Shown here in pieces: positions 43,738 to 52,372 of a stretch of 64,000 nucleotides of DNA. Below the pieces are notes generated by a model, which was given only the letters and a program-made list of their open reading frames with translations, was not told the DNA's origin and did no database searches. Origin of the DNA: Kibdelosporangium aridum. GTDB taxonomy: Bacteria > Actinomycetota > Actinomycetes > Mycobacteriales > Pseudonocardiaceae. How positions within the stretch are numbered: position 1 is the stretch's first letter; the number at the start of each line of letters is the position of its first letter. The stretch covers positions 124,001 to 188,000 of the forward strand of contig NZ_FWXV01000011.1 of assembly GCF_900176515.1 (NCBI RefSeq). The letters run 5' to 3'. Position numbers and translations under genes: made by a program.

Positions 43738-45134
43738 GTCGCATCCCCGCACTCATCGTCGCCGGACTCGCCCTGTCAGTTCTGGCGGTGCCCGCGGCAC
43801 AGGCTGAGCCGCGTGCCGCGGGCAGCATCACCTTCCGTCACAGCCTCCAGCCCATCGACGGGTTCGGCTTCTCACAGGCATTTCAGCGCGCGGACCGAAT
43901 ACGTGGCCTGTCACAGGGCAACCAACGGGAAGTGCTCGACCTCTTGCTCAACCGGCGCACCGGAGCGGGACTGAGCATTCTGCGGCTGGGCATCGGTTCG
44001 TCCGCCGACAACGTCTACGACCACATGCGCTCCATCCAGCCGGTGGACCCCGGCGGCCCCACCGCGCCGCCGAAGTACGTGTGGGACGGCGATGACGGCG
44101 GGCAGGTGTGGTTGGCCAAGCAGGCCAAGGCATACGGCGTGACTCGGTTCTACGCCGATGCTTGGAGCGCGCCCGGCTACATGAAGGACAACGGCGACGA
44201 CGCGAACGGCGGAACACTCTGCGGCCTGCAGGGCACGAACTGCGCCAGTGGCGACTGGCGGCAGGCGTATGCGGACTATCTGGTGCAGTACGCCCGGTTC
44301 TACGCCAAGGAAGGCGTTGCCATCACCGACCTTGGGTTCACCAACGAACCCGACCTGACAACGTCGTACGCCTCCATGCGGTTCACCCCAGCGCAGGCAG
44401 CCGAGTTCACCAAGGTGTTCGGCCCTCGTGTCCGGCGCTCAGGTATGCCGATCAAGGTCGCCTGCTGTGACGCGGCGGGCTGGAGCCAGCAAATCGAGTA
44501 CACCACGGCGATCGAGGCCGATCCGGTGGCACGTGCGGAGGTTGCGACACACACTGGCCACCCGTACCGCAACCCGGTCACCGGACCGTTGCCGACCAGC
44601 AAGCGGACCTGGATGTCCGAGTGGTCGCCGAACGGCACCACCTGGAACGAGGCTTGGGACGACAACAGCGGGTACGACGGTTTCGCGGTGGCGCAGAACA
44701 TCCACGACACGCTGACCGCCGGGCAGGCGAACGGCTACGTGTTCTGGTTCGGTGCGTCGCTCGGCGCAACCCGTGGCTTGATCCAGCTCGGTGACGGCAC
44801 CGACAGCTACCGGATTTCCAAACGGTTGTGGGCCTTGGCTTCCTACAGCCGGTTCATCCGGCCGGACGCAGTGCGTGTGCAGGCGCGGTCAGGCGATGCC
44901 GCGCTGAAAGTTTCGGCGTACCGCAACGTTGACGGCAGCCGGGTGGTGACGATCCTCAACACCGCGGCCACGACCGTCAGCACCGATTTCACCCTCGACG
45001 TGCCGGGCCGTCCGGCCGCTTACGTCACGGACACCACGCGTTCCGTATCGGCGACCGACACTGTCCGGGTACGAGGCCGGACACTCTCCGCGCACCTCGC
45101 TCCCCGTTCGCTGACCACAGTGGTGCTGCGCTGA
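43734..45134 (+). CDS. Secreted GH30 family glycoside hydrolase
   Basis: This 466-residue enzyme has a signal peptide ending AAQA and a GH30 TIM barrel (QPIDGFGFSQAFQRA). The acid/base is Glu in GFTNEPDLT and the nucleophile Glu in TWMSEWSPN. A C-terminal beta-sandwich is typical of GH30. Its ATG overlaps the dehydrogenase stop (ATGA), so the two are co-expressed under the CebR-type site. GH30 includes xylanases and endo-beta-1,6-galactanases. The arabinose/galactose enzymes nearby favour galactan, the cellulose-type operator favours hemicellulose; unresolved. Confidence 0.9.
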   Translation: MSRIPALIVAGLALSVLAVPAAQAEPRAAGSITFRHSLQPIDGFGFSQAFQRADRIRGLSQGNQREVLDLLLNRRTGAGLSILRLGIGSSADNVYDHMRSIQPVDPGGPTAPPKYVWDGDDGGQVWLAKQAKAYGVTRFYADAWSAPGYMKDNGDDANGGTLCGLQGTNCASGDWRQAYADYLVQYARFYAKEGVAITDLGFTNEPDLTTSYASMRFTPAQAAEFTKVFGPRVRRSGMPIKVACCDAAGWSQQIEYTTAIEADPVARAEVATHTGHPYRNPVTGPLPTSKRTWMSEWSPNGTTWNEAWDDNSGYDGFAVAQNIHDTLTAGQANGYVFWFGASLGATRGLIQLGDGTDSYRISKRLWALASYSRFIRPDAVRVQARSGDAALKVSAYRNVDGSRVVTILNTAATTVSTDFTLDVPGRPAAYVTDTTRSVSATDTVRVRGRTLSAHLAPRSLTTVVLR

Positions 45135-45155
45135 GGCGTTGCGGAAAATAGCGCG

Positions 45156-45704
45156 GTGAACTTGGCACCATTGGACCCCGACCGGGTCGGCTGGGCCGGC
45201 GGGATCGAATCGATCACGCTGGACGGCACCCGGTACTTCTTCGGGTTCGACTACAGCAGCGACCTGGTCCTCTCCCCTCTGCTCGAGGACCAGGCGAAGA
45301 TGGCGGCGTACGCCGCGAAGTACATGGCGCAGCGCGACGGCACCCATGATGAGGCCTACTGGTCGGAACTCGTCACCGACGCGGTGGACAATTCCGACCT
45401 GACCGAACCGGACGACCGTGACTTCTCCACCGACGACCTGCGGTCCGGGCGGACGACGTATCACCTGCGCTACCTGCTGGGCGCGGCAAGTTCGTGGAAT
45501 ACCGACTTGTTCGAGGACGACGAGGTCGTCGCCGCCTTGAAGCGCCTTGAACTCGATCCGGACGAGGACTGGGAGTCCGTCGACCGCTGCATGGAACTGA
45601 CTGGTCCGGACGCGGAACTGGTGGTGTCCCGCTATTTCGTGTCGCTCGGGGAGAACCTGCAGGGTAACTGGCGGACGGTGTTCGCGCCCTTGATCGAGCG
45701 GTAG
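45156..45704 (+). CDS. Hypothetical cytoplasmic protein
   Basis: This 182-residue acidic protein (LDPDEDWESVDRC, DLFEDDEVV) has no signal peptide or TM segment. No family is recognised. The codon pattern resembles its neighbours and the frame is uninterrupted. GTG 45156 starts 21 bases after the GH30 stop, so it may be read through from that operon. A strong hairpin follows. Confidence 0.65.
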   Translation: MNLAPLDPDRVGWAGGIESITLDGTRYFFGFDYSSDLVLSPLLEDQAKMAAYAAKYMAQRDGTHDEAYWSELVTDAVDNSDLTEPDDRDFSTDDLRSGRTTYHLRYLLGAASSWNTDLFEDDEVVAALKRLELDPDEDWESVDRCMELTGPDAELVVSRYFVSLGENLQGNWRTVFAPLIER

Positions 45705-45712
45705 CCGGCGAA

Positions 45713-45735
45713 GGGCGGTGAGTGACTCACCGCCC
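45713..45735. terminator. Perfect bidirectional hairpin between convergent genes
   Basis: GGGCGGTGAG and CTCACCGCCC form ten perfect pairs around a three-base loop, eight bases after each of the two convergent stops. It is the clearest terminator of the window. Confidence 0.8.
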
Positions 45736-45743
45736 CTGTCGTC

Positions 45744-46586
45744 CTAATACCCGTACCGGCTCTTCAGATGCCGCCAGAAGTCGCGGAACATCCACTTGTC
45801 GAACTCGGTGATCTGCGCGGCGCTGCCCGCCTTCATCAGGAAGCAGCAGACACCTGTCGGCGTCCAGTCGTAGAAGTCGTCAAGACCGAACGAATGACCG
45901 ATCTCGTGCAACAAGATGTGGATGTTGTCGTTGTTGAGCGAGTTGACGTAGTACTCGCTGCCGATCCGCTGACCCCAGTCGCCACCGAAACCACCGCCCA
46001 AACCGGCGGTCAGCCACAACGACATGTCATAGTGCCGCGCGACTCCGCCAGGGCAGCGCGGGTAACTGCCGTTCTGGTTGAAGAACCGGCCACATTCGGG
46101 AGCACACTGCGGTGCGTTCTCGTTGATGTTGCCCACGTAGATGTCGACGGAACTGTCCGTCCACTGCAGAGTACCGCGGTTGCGCACGGCCCAGCCGACG
46201 ACTTTCAGCGGGATCTCGCGGTACGGCCAGTTGTTGTAGCCTTGGCCGTTCTCCAGCTGGACGTCCATCCACTTCTTGAACTGCCGGGCCAGTCCGGCGT
46301 GGATCCGGTCGCGCAGGGCCGCGGACACCGGCTGGCTGGAGTCCCACCGCACGCAGTAGTTGATGTACCCACGGTTGGCCATGATCTGGTCCCAGCCGTA
46401 GTTCCGGAACCCGTACAGGTTCGGGTACGTGGTCTCGACGTGCCGCCAGACCTCGTCGATCGGCCGGACGAGGTTCGCGGGCGGGTTCCACTGGTCCGCC
46501 GCGCTCGCAGGCGCCGACAACATCGAGAACATGGACACCGTGGCCGCGACCGCGGCCAGCAGGGCGGTGCCCCTTCGTCGTTTCAT
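45744..46586 (-). CDS. Secreted zinc metalloprotease-like protein (metzincin motif)
   Basis: This 280-residue protein has a signal peptide (LLAAVAATVSMFSMLSAPASA). The zinc site HEIGHSFGLDD fits the extended HExxHxxGxxD consensus of metzincin-like peptidases. Several cysteines (CAPECGRFF, CCFLM) suggest disulfides. ATG 46586 follows AGGAGGAG. It lies 24 bases downstream of the GH127 gene in the same direction. It may process glycoproteins such as arabinogalactan proteins; that role is inferred only from position. Confidence 0.85.
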   Translation of the reverse strand: MKRRRGTALLAAVAATVSMFSMLSAPASAADQWNPPANLVRPIDEVWRHVETTYPNLYGFRNYGWDQIMANRGYINYCVRWDSSQPVSAALRDRIHAGLARQFKKWMDVQLENGQGYNNWPYREIPLKVVGWAVRNRGTLQWTDSSVDIYVGNINENAPQCAPECGRFFNQNGSYPRCPGGVARHYDMSLWLTAGLGGGFGGDWGQRIGSEYYVNSLNNDNIHILLHEIGHSFGLDDFYDWTPTGVCCFLMKAGSAAQITEFDKWMFRDFWRHLKSRYGY

Positions 46587-46609
46587 CGCTCTCCTCCTAT
46601 CGCATTCCC

Positions 46610-48421
46610 TTATGGGGCAGCGGAGCCGATCCTCCAGTACACCGTGTACCGCTGGCCGTGCATGGCGTAGAACGGCAACAGGTTCACCGGCCCGGTACTT
46701 GCCGTCGCGGTGAACCGCAGCGGTGTGCTCGTCGTACGGATCGACGCAGGGTTCAGTGTGGGCATTGTGGACAGATTCGTGGTGCCGTACGCGCCGGAAA
46801 GCACGATCGGGCCGTACTTCACGGCCTGCACGCTTCCGTCGTCCGGGGTGACCTCACGGTTCAACACCATCGGCAGGTCGAGCTCCAGGACGTCACCACT
46901 GGCCCACGTGCGGTTGATCGTCGCGAAGGTGCCCGGTGTGGCCGGCACGTTCTGGTTCGTGCCGTTGACACGGATCCGCACACCCGAGGTCCACGACGGA
47001 ATTCTCAGTTTCAGTGCGGTCTGGCCGGACCCGGTGAATGTCAGCCTCGTCGACGGCGACTCCGGGAACCGCGTCTCCTGCCGGACGGTGATGCCGCGGC
47101 CGGGCCAGCGCAGCTCGGAGGCGATGAACAGGTTGACGTACAACGTGGTTCCGCTGAAGAAGTAGATGCTGTCGACGTACTTGGTGTTGCTTTCCATGCC
47201 GGTACCGTGACAGCAGGTGAAGTTGTCGTAGTCGTTGCTGTACGTCTTGATCCCACCGGGCCGCAACGGGACGTAGTAGCAGTGGAAGCCGTGTGCCGAC
47301 TGCGGGTTCTGCGCACCGAGGATGTGGTTGTAGAGCGTCCGTTCGTAATAGTCCACGTAGGACACTTGCGGGTTGGTGCGGAACAACTGCCTCGTGAGCT
47401 TGAGCATGTTGTAGGAGTTGCAGCACTCACAGGTGGTGTCACTCAGTTCGCTCGCGATCCGACGCGGCGCCTTGAAGTACTCGCCGTTGGAATTGCCGCC
47501 GATCACGTAGGTGTGATCCCGGGTGACGATGTTCCAGAAGTTGACCGCGATGTCGCGGTACCGGGTCTCGCCGGTGGCGTGGTACTCCCTGATCGCGCCG
47601 ATGGCCTTAGGGATCTGGGTGTTGGCGTGGTATCCGTTGAGCCGGTCCTGGTTCGCCGCCAGCGGGTCGAAGATCTCGGCGTGGTCGAAGTGCCGTGCGC
47701 CAGCGAGGTGCTCGGGGTTCCCGCTGAGCTGGTACAGGTTCGCCAGCACCTCGTTCATCCCGCCGAACTCGGTGTCCAGCATGTTCTGCCGCTGGGTCAG
47801 GGTGAGCCGGTCGTTGCGCCGCTTTGCCCACGCGGCCATGCCTGTGAGCACGGTCAGCGCTTGGGCGTTGCCAGCCAGCGTGTGCATGTCCAGCAAACCG
47901 GCCATGATCTTGTGCAGCGTGTAGTACGGCGCCCACACCGGCTGGCGGGCTTCGACGCGGTCGATGAAGCTCTCCGGGAACGCCGAGAGGTAGCCGGGCG
48001 AGGGCGCCCTGGCTTGGCACTTGGCCAGTTCGGCGACGAGGTAGTCGCCTTTGGACTTGAACTCCGCGCGTCCGGTGCTCGCGTACGCCTGGGCCAATGC
48101 CGTCAGCAGGTGCCCAGTGGAGTGTCCGCGCAACTCCGTGGTCGGTGATTCCCATCCGCCGCACGGCGTTGCCGATGAAGGCAGGCCGTAGTTCAGCCGG
48201 AATGTGTGGAGCAAACGGTCCGGGTTGATGAAGAGCAGGTAGCTGTGCGTTCTGCTGGTGTTGGCCTGGAACGGACCAGGCAACAGGGTCACTGCGGACA
48301 GCGGGAAGGCATCCGCTGAGACACCGATGTCGGCGGCCGAGGCAGGGCCAGCGCCCAGTGTGGTGGCCGCGGTCGCCATAGCACCGGCGCGGAGTACGGT
48401 TCTACGGCTGAGTTCACCCAT
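46610..48421 (-). CDS. Exported GH127-type beta-L-arabinofuranosidase (DUF1680)
   Basis: This 603-residue enzyme has a Tat leader (RRTVLRAGAMATAATTLG). The GH127/GH146-type catalytic domain has Glu/Cys residues in TTCECCNSYNMLKLTRQL and the second pair in FTCCHGTGMES, the likely zinc-thiolate nucleophile site. The motif context differs from the cytoplasmic enzyme at 37323 (ETCAA…SCCPTNIAR), so they belong to different subgroups. The start overlaps the stop region of the large glycosidase gene by eight bases. It should cleave beta-L-arabinofuranosyl residues outside the membrane. Confidence 0.87.
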   Translation of the reverse strand: MGELSRRTVLRAGAMATAATTLGAGPASAADIGVSADAFPLSAVTLLPGPFQANTSRTHSYLLFINPDRLLHTFRLNYGLPSSATPCGGWESPTTELRGHSTGHLLTALAQAYASTGRAEFKSKGDYLVAELAKCQARAPSPGYLSAFPESFIDRVEARQPVWAPYYTLHKIMAGLLDMHTLAGNAQALTVLTGMAAWAKRRNDRLTLTQRQNMLDTEFGGMNEVLANLYQLSGNPEHLAGARHFDHAEIFDPLAANQDRLNGYHANTQIPKAIGAIREYHATGETRYRDIAVNFWNIVTRDHTYVIGGNSNGEYFKAPRRIASELSDTTCECCNSYNMLKLTRQLFRTNPQVSYVDYYERTLYNHILGAQNPQSAHGFHCYYVPLRPGGIKTYSNDYDNFTCCHGTGMESNTKYVDSIYFFSGTTLYVNLFIASELRWPGRGITVRQETRFPESPSTRLTFTGSGQTALKLRIPSWTSGVRIRVNGTNQNVPATPGTFATINRTWASGDVLELDLPMVLNREVTPDDGSVQAVKYGPIVLSGAYGTTNLSTMPTLNPASIRTTSTPLRFTATASTGPVNLLPFYAMHGQRYTVYWRIGSAAP

Positions 48422-51400
48422 TGGCTTTCACCTCCACGTTCGCCTGTGCGATCAGGGATGTGCCCGGAACCTGGCCAGTCCCGGTGAAGGTCCCTGGTTG
48501 CGCATAACGCGACGGATCGACAGCGGCCCAAGTCACTGAGGTGGTGACGTTGTCGCGCGAGCCGTCGTTGAAGGTCGCTGTGACGGTCGGCGGCAACACA
48601 GGTGCCACACCGACAGTGGTCACAATGTTCTCGGGTTCAACGAACGTGATGCTGACTTGGTCGGTCGACCGCACCCGCTTGAGCGAAACCGGAGTCTCCG
48701 CCAGTGCCTTGAACTCGACCAACCCGACCGATCCGGCGCCTGAGGTGAGCACTGCGCGCAACCGGGTTGTGGTCACACCGGCGAAGGTGGCGTTGTTGAA
48801 CTGGTTGACCGCCACCGGATACTGACTCGGGATGTCGACGTACGCGGAACCGTTCCAGTACTGGAGTTTCCAGGCACTCGGCACCCGGACTCCCCCACCG
48901 TCGTCGAAGAAGTACAGCGCGGCGGCATTCACGCGTTGAGGCTGTGCCCAAGTGAGTTCGGCCCACTGCTGGCCGGTCTCCGGCCACGTGCCCCACCGCG
49001 GGCTGTCGTTCGAGCTTGCTGGTTCGAACCCGTCATTCACTGCCGCCACGCTTTCCCATGCAGACGTGTACGAGGCGGACGGTGTGGCGGACGGAGCGAG
49101 GTTGAAGGCGCCCTGTGTACTGGTCAAGGTCACTTGAGACGACGTGGATGCGGCACCGTCACTGGCGGTCAGCCGGAGCGTGTATGTGCCGGGAGCGCTG
49201 AAAGACGCCGTGGTGTTAGCCGTGTTGGGAGCGTCGAAGACGACGTTGCCAGGGCCGCTTACTTTGGACCACGTCGTGGTCAACGTGCCGGACGGCAGGG
49301 CGTCGTCCTTGACCTTGCCGAGCAGCCTCGCCTGCCCTGGCTGGTTCACGGCCGGATCGCGCCTCGCGAGAACATAGGGTGCTGTGTTCGTGGCTGTCGG
49401 TGGACTGCCGGTGTTGAAGATCTTCATCTCGGTCAGTCCGGTTTTCAGCCCGGGCTGATGCGTCATCACCACCCGGACCCGCTGTGCGGTGATCGCGGGG
49501 AACTGCACGCGGTTGTAGTTGGACCTTGGCACTGCCGGTGTCTTGTGGCCTGGCAGCGTCACCCATGTACTTCCGTTGAGGTATTGGATCTGGTACATCG
49601 CGGGTTCGGCATACCCTGCCCTGTCATTGCGGAAATGCACGCGAACGTCGTCGAACGTCTTGGCAGAGCCCAGGTCGAGTTCGTAGTGGTCCTGCGCGTT
49701 CGGTGATCCCTTGCTCCCCCAGAACGGTTCGTTGATCGTGAAGCCGTCCGCGGCAGCCGCCGCGGTTGTCCCGGTGGCCGTGTACGAGGCCGAAGCGGTG
49801 GCGCCCGCTGCCAGGTTCGGGCTGTTCGACTGGAGGTTCACACCGGCCTTGGCGAACACGTCGACCATCCGTGCGTCGGTGTGCACGACCTGGCTGGGTG
49901 CCTGCATACCGGGCACCGAGGTGCTGTGGAGCACGGTTCCCGCTTGTCCGAGGAACGTCACCGCGCCGGTCCGCGGATCCCAGACCGCATGAGTGAGGCG
50001 GTCGATGGTGACGGCCCGAGTTCCGTTGACGTAAACGGAATATCCCTGCGGCACGCCCGGATACCGGGTGACACCGTCGGCGGGGTCGTCCCAGACGATG
50101 GTCAGGTTGTTGTTGCGATACCGCAGGCTGTTGACCGTGAAATGCGACCAGCCGATGTTGATCGGGGACAGCTCGACTTTGTCGTCGTTACGTGGCCGCA
50201 GGCCCATCGCGTCCTCGACGACCGTCCAGTTGCTGCTGCCCAGTGTCGTGTGGTGGATCCACGATCGGTAGTCGATGGTCTTGGTGGCGGCGTTCCAGTC
50301 GGCCCAGAACTCATTGGAGTCAGGCCACCGGGTGTCGCCGCCGACGTACTGCGCCCACGCGTTCCAGTACAGCAGTTTCTTGTACATCTCCGTGGTGACG
50401 TACGAGGTCGGGTAGTTGCGCAGCGCCGAGGACAGCAGCCGGAACTGCACGGTCGAGTTGATCTGCGAGAAGTTGTTGGTACCCGGCTTGCCCGCGGCCG
50501 CGGCGGCGGCCTTGTCCCGCTGGTTGGCCGTGTAGAACGGGAAGATCGGGTATTCCTTCTCGTCGGCCAGTAACCGCAGCGCTTCCCGGTACTGAGCGGT
50601 GTTCGGCATCAGGCCGACCGAGTAGGGGTAGAAGTTGTTGATCTCCTTCCACGGCACCAACGAGTTGGTCGCCACATGCCTGTGCTGCAACACCTGAGCC
50701 TGCTGGTTCCACAGGACGTTCACGACAGCCTGCTGAACACGGGCGGCGATGGCACGCATCTCGTTGGCCTTCGCGGTGTTGCCGACCGTGTCGTAGGCCT
50801 GCGCCGCAGCCAAAGCGTTGCTGTAGACGTACGCGGACTCGGTGCGGTCCAGACGCCCGTCGCGCCAGTGGAACGAAACGGCGTCGGCATCGTTGCCGGT
50901 CAGCGCGCCCCAGTCGTACTCGATCAGGTTGTTGCGGTCCTGGTCGTAGAAGTCCAGCTGTCCCTTGACGTCCTGCTCGGCATAGCGGGCGAGGTTGCCC
51001 GCGATCGCTGGCTGCCCGCCGTGGATCTGGTAACTACGCCATGCCGCTTCGGAGATGTACTGCGCATAGCTGTTGCTCCAGTTCTCCGGATCGCCGGGAT
51101 TGTCGGTGTACCGGCGGTTACGGGACACCTCTCCGGCCGAGACCCACGGCCCGAAGGAATACATCGGGTTGCGCAGGTACTTCAGGTCGTCGACGAACAT
51201 CGGCACGGTCAACACGATCGCGTTGTTGTACCCCAACGCGCCTTCGACCGACGTGGGGAACTGGAAGTCGTTGCCGGGGATGTCCGCGTCGAGGTAGTTG
51301 AAGCGCATCAGCCACCAGCGGTAGTAGATGTGCTTCTTGATCGCCGGATCCGGGACGTCGAAATACGGCACATTGTCTGCCCACCAACGGTTGTAGGCAC

Positions 51401-52220
51401 GCACATGGGAGGCATGGGCCGCAGCGGGAGTCGCGGCCCGGTAGGACTGGTACTCGGTCAGCGATGCCGGGATCTCCTCGGTCACGAACCCCATGACGAC
51501 CTTTGTCTGTACACTTTGGCCAGACGGGACGGTGATCGAGCGGGTCAGATCGGTGCCGCTCACCGTGAACCCGTCGCCGGCCAGCCTGGGGAACACCGTG
51601 GTCAGCTTGTTCTTCGCGTCCACACTTCCGGTGAGCTCATTGCCTTCCACGGTCTTGGCGTACGGCGAACTGGCCCGCATCTGCACGGACTGTTGACTGC
51701 TCCCGGTGTTGGTAACGGTGAGGTTGGTGACCGCCACGTTGTTGTGCGTGATGAACTTCAGCGCCTCAACCCGCAGGGAGCCACTGGTGTACAAGCCCTT
51801 CCAGTAACTCGGTGCCTGCACGCGCTGGCTGACGTTCTCGGTGAACGTGCCGGGAAGACTGATCGAGTACGCACCGCGGTTGTGGATGCTTTCCCAATAC
51901 GCGACCTGGCCACCGAATCCGATCACGGCCGGATCATGCGTCTTCATGAACACGGCACGGCCACGCGTCATCAACCACGTACCAGCAGGATCGTTGCCCT
52001 GCCGGGCTAGCAGGCGGTCCATCCAGAAGTCAGTGCCCTGACTCTCCTGGTCGTAGATGGCCCGCATCATGTCGTTGGTGGTGTACGCGACCGGCGGCTG
52101 AGCAATGGCAGGCCCCGTGAAGCTGGGGTAACCAATCGTCTGTGCCGCGGTAACGGGGTTTGCCATGGACAGTCCACATGCGACCAAAACGGTGACGGCG
52201 GCTGATCTGCGCATACGCAT
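48414..52220 (-). CDS. Large secreted multidomain glycosidase (MGH1-like catalytic region, two discoidin domains, Big_4)
   Basis: This protein of about 1268 residues has a Sec signal (VTVLVACGLSMANPVTAA), an N-terminal beta-sandwich, and an (alpha/alpha)6-type catalytic region at about 270-700 (YYRWWLMRFNYLDADI, FHWRDGRLDRTESAYVYSNA) of the MGH1/GH63-like clan. F5/8C-discoidin modules lie near 801-935 and 1038-1150 with an Ig-like domain between, and a bacterial Ig-like Big_4 domain ends the protein. The family assignment is tentative; GH142-like activity on arabinofuranosides would fit. It is first in the operon and lies behind a LacI-type operator. Confidence 0.75.
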   Translation of the reverse strand: MRMRRSAAVTVLVACGLSMANPVTAAQTIGYPSFTGPAIAQPPVAYTTNDMMRAIYDQESQGTDFWMDRLLARQGNDPAGTWLMTRGRAVFMKTHDPAVIGFGGQVAYWESIHNRGAYSISLPGTFTENVSQRVQAPSYWKGLYTSGSLRVEALKFITHNNVAVTNLTVTNTGSSQQSVQMRASSPYAKTVEGNELTGSVDAKNKLTTVFPRLAGDGFTVSGTDLTRSITVPSGQSVQTKVVMGFVTEEIPASLTEYQSYRAATPAAAHASHVRAYNRWWADNVPYFDVPDPAIKKHIYYRWWLMRFNYLDADIPGNDFQFPTSVEGALGYNNAIVLTVPMFVDDLKYLRNPMYSFGPWVSAGEVSRNRRYTDNPGDPENWSNSYAQYISEAAWRSYQIHGGQPAIAGNLARYAEQDVKGQLDFYDQDRNNLIEYDWGALTGNDADAVSFHWRDGRLDRTESAYVYSNALAAAQAYDTVGNTAKANEMRAIAARVQQAVVNVLWNQQAQVLQHRHVATNSLVPWKEINNFYPYSVGLMPNTAQYREALRLLADEKEYPIFPFYTANQRDKAAAAAAGKPGTNNFSQINSTVQFRLLSSALRNYPTSYVTTEMYKKLLYWNAWAQYVGGDTRWPDSNEFWADWNAATKTIDYRSWIHHTTLGSSNWTVVEDAMGLRPRNDDKVELSPINIGWSHFTVNSLRYRNNNLTIVWDDPADGVTRYPGVPQGYSVYVNGTRAVTIDRLTHAVWDPRTGAVTFLGQAGTVLHSTSVPGMQAPSQVVHTDARMVDVFAKAGVNLQSNSPNLAAGATASASYTATGTTAAAAADGFTINEPFWGSKGSPNAQDHYELDLGSAKTFDDVRVHFRNDRAGYAEPAMYQIQYLNGSTWVTLPGHKTPAVPRSNYNRVQFPAITAQRVRVVMTHQPGLKTGLTEMKIFNTGSPPTATNTAPYVLARRDPAVNQPGQARLLGKVKDDALPSGTLTTTWSKVSGPGNVVFDAPNTANTTASFSAPGTYTLRLTASDGAASTSSQVTLTSTQGAFNLAPSATPSASYTSAWESVAAVNDGFEPASSNDSPRWGTWPETGQQWAELTWAQPQRVNAAALYFFDDGGGVRVPSAWKLQYWNGSAYVDIPSQYPVAVNQFNNATFAGVTTTRLRAVLTSGAGSVGLVEFKALAETPVSLKRVRSTDQVSITFVEPENIVTTVGVAPVLPPTVTATFNDGSRDNVTTSVTWAAVDPSRYAQPGTFTGTGQVPGTSLIAQANVEVKANG

Positions 52221-52252
52221 CACTTCCCGAAGGCAGGCGGGATTCGCGAGTG

Positions 52253-52298
52253 CCGAAAACCTTTTCGGAGGGTAATGGACGTGTTACAGCACTGTCAA
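52253..52298 (-). promoter_or_regulatory. Promoter with overlapping LacI operator (second regulon member)
   Basis: On the minus strand, TTGACA (52298-52293), a 17-base spacer and TTACCC (52275-52270) precede CCGAAAAGGTTTTCGG (52268-52253). The palindrome differs from the site at 37282 only at its central base pair, and it has the same position relative to the promoter. Confidence 0.72.
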
Positions 52299-52343
52299 CG
52301 ACAGCTTCTCCGGATTCGCACGAGATGATCATTGAAAGCGGTT

Positions 52344-52359
52344 GCCGAAATGTTTCGGC
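52344..52359. promoter_or_regulatory. Weaker LacI-like palindrome
   Basis: GCCGAAATGTTTCGGC has seven-base inverted arms around a two-base centre. It lies 76 bases upstream of the -10-proximal operator at 52253 and just past the MFS stop. It could be an auxiliary operator for looping; the core differs from the main sites. Confidence 0.35.
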
Positions 52360-52372
52360 GTGTTTCCCGGAC

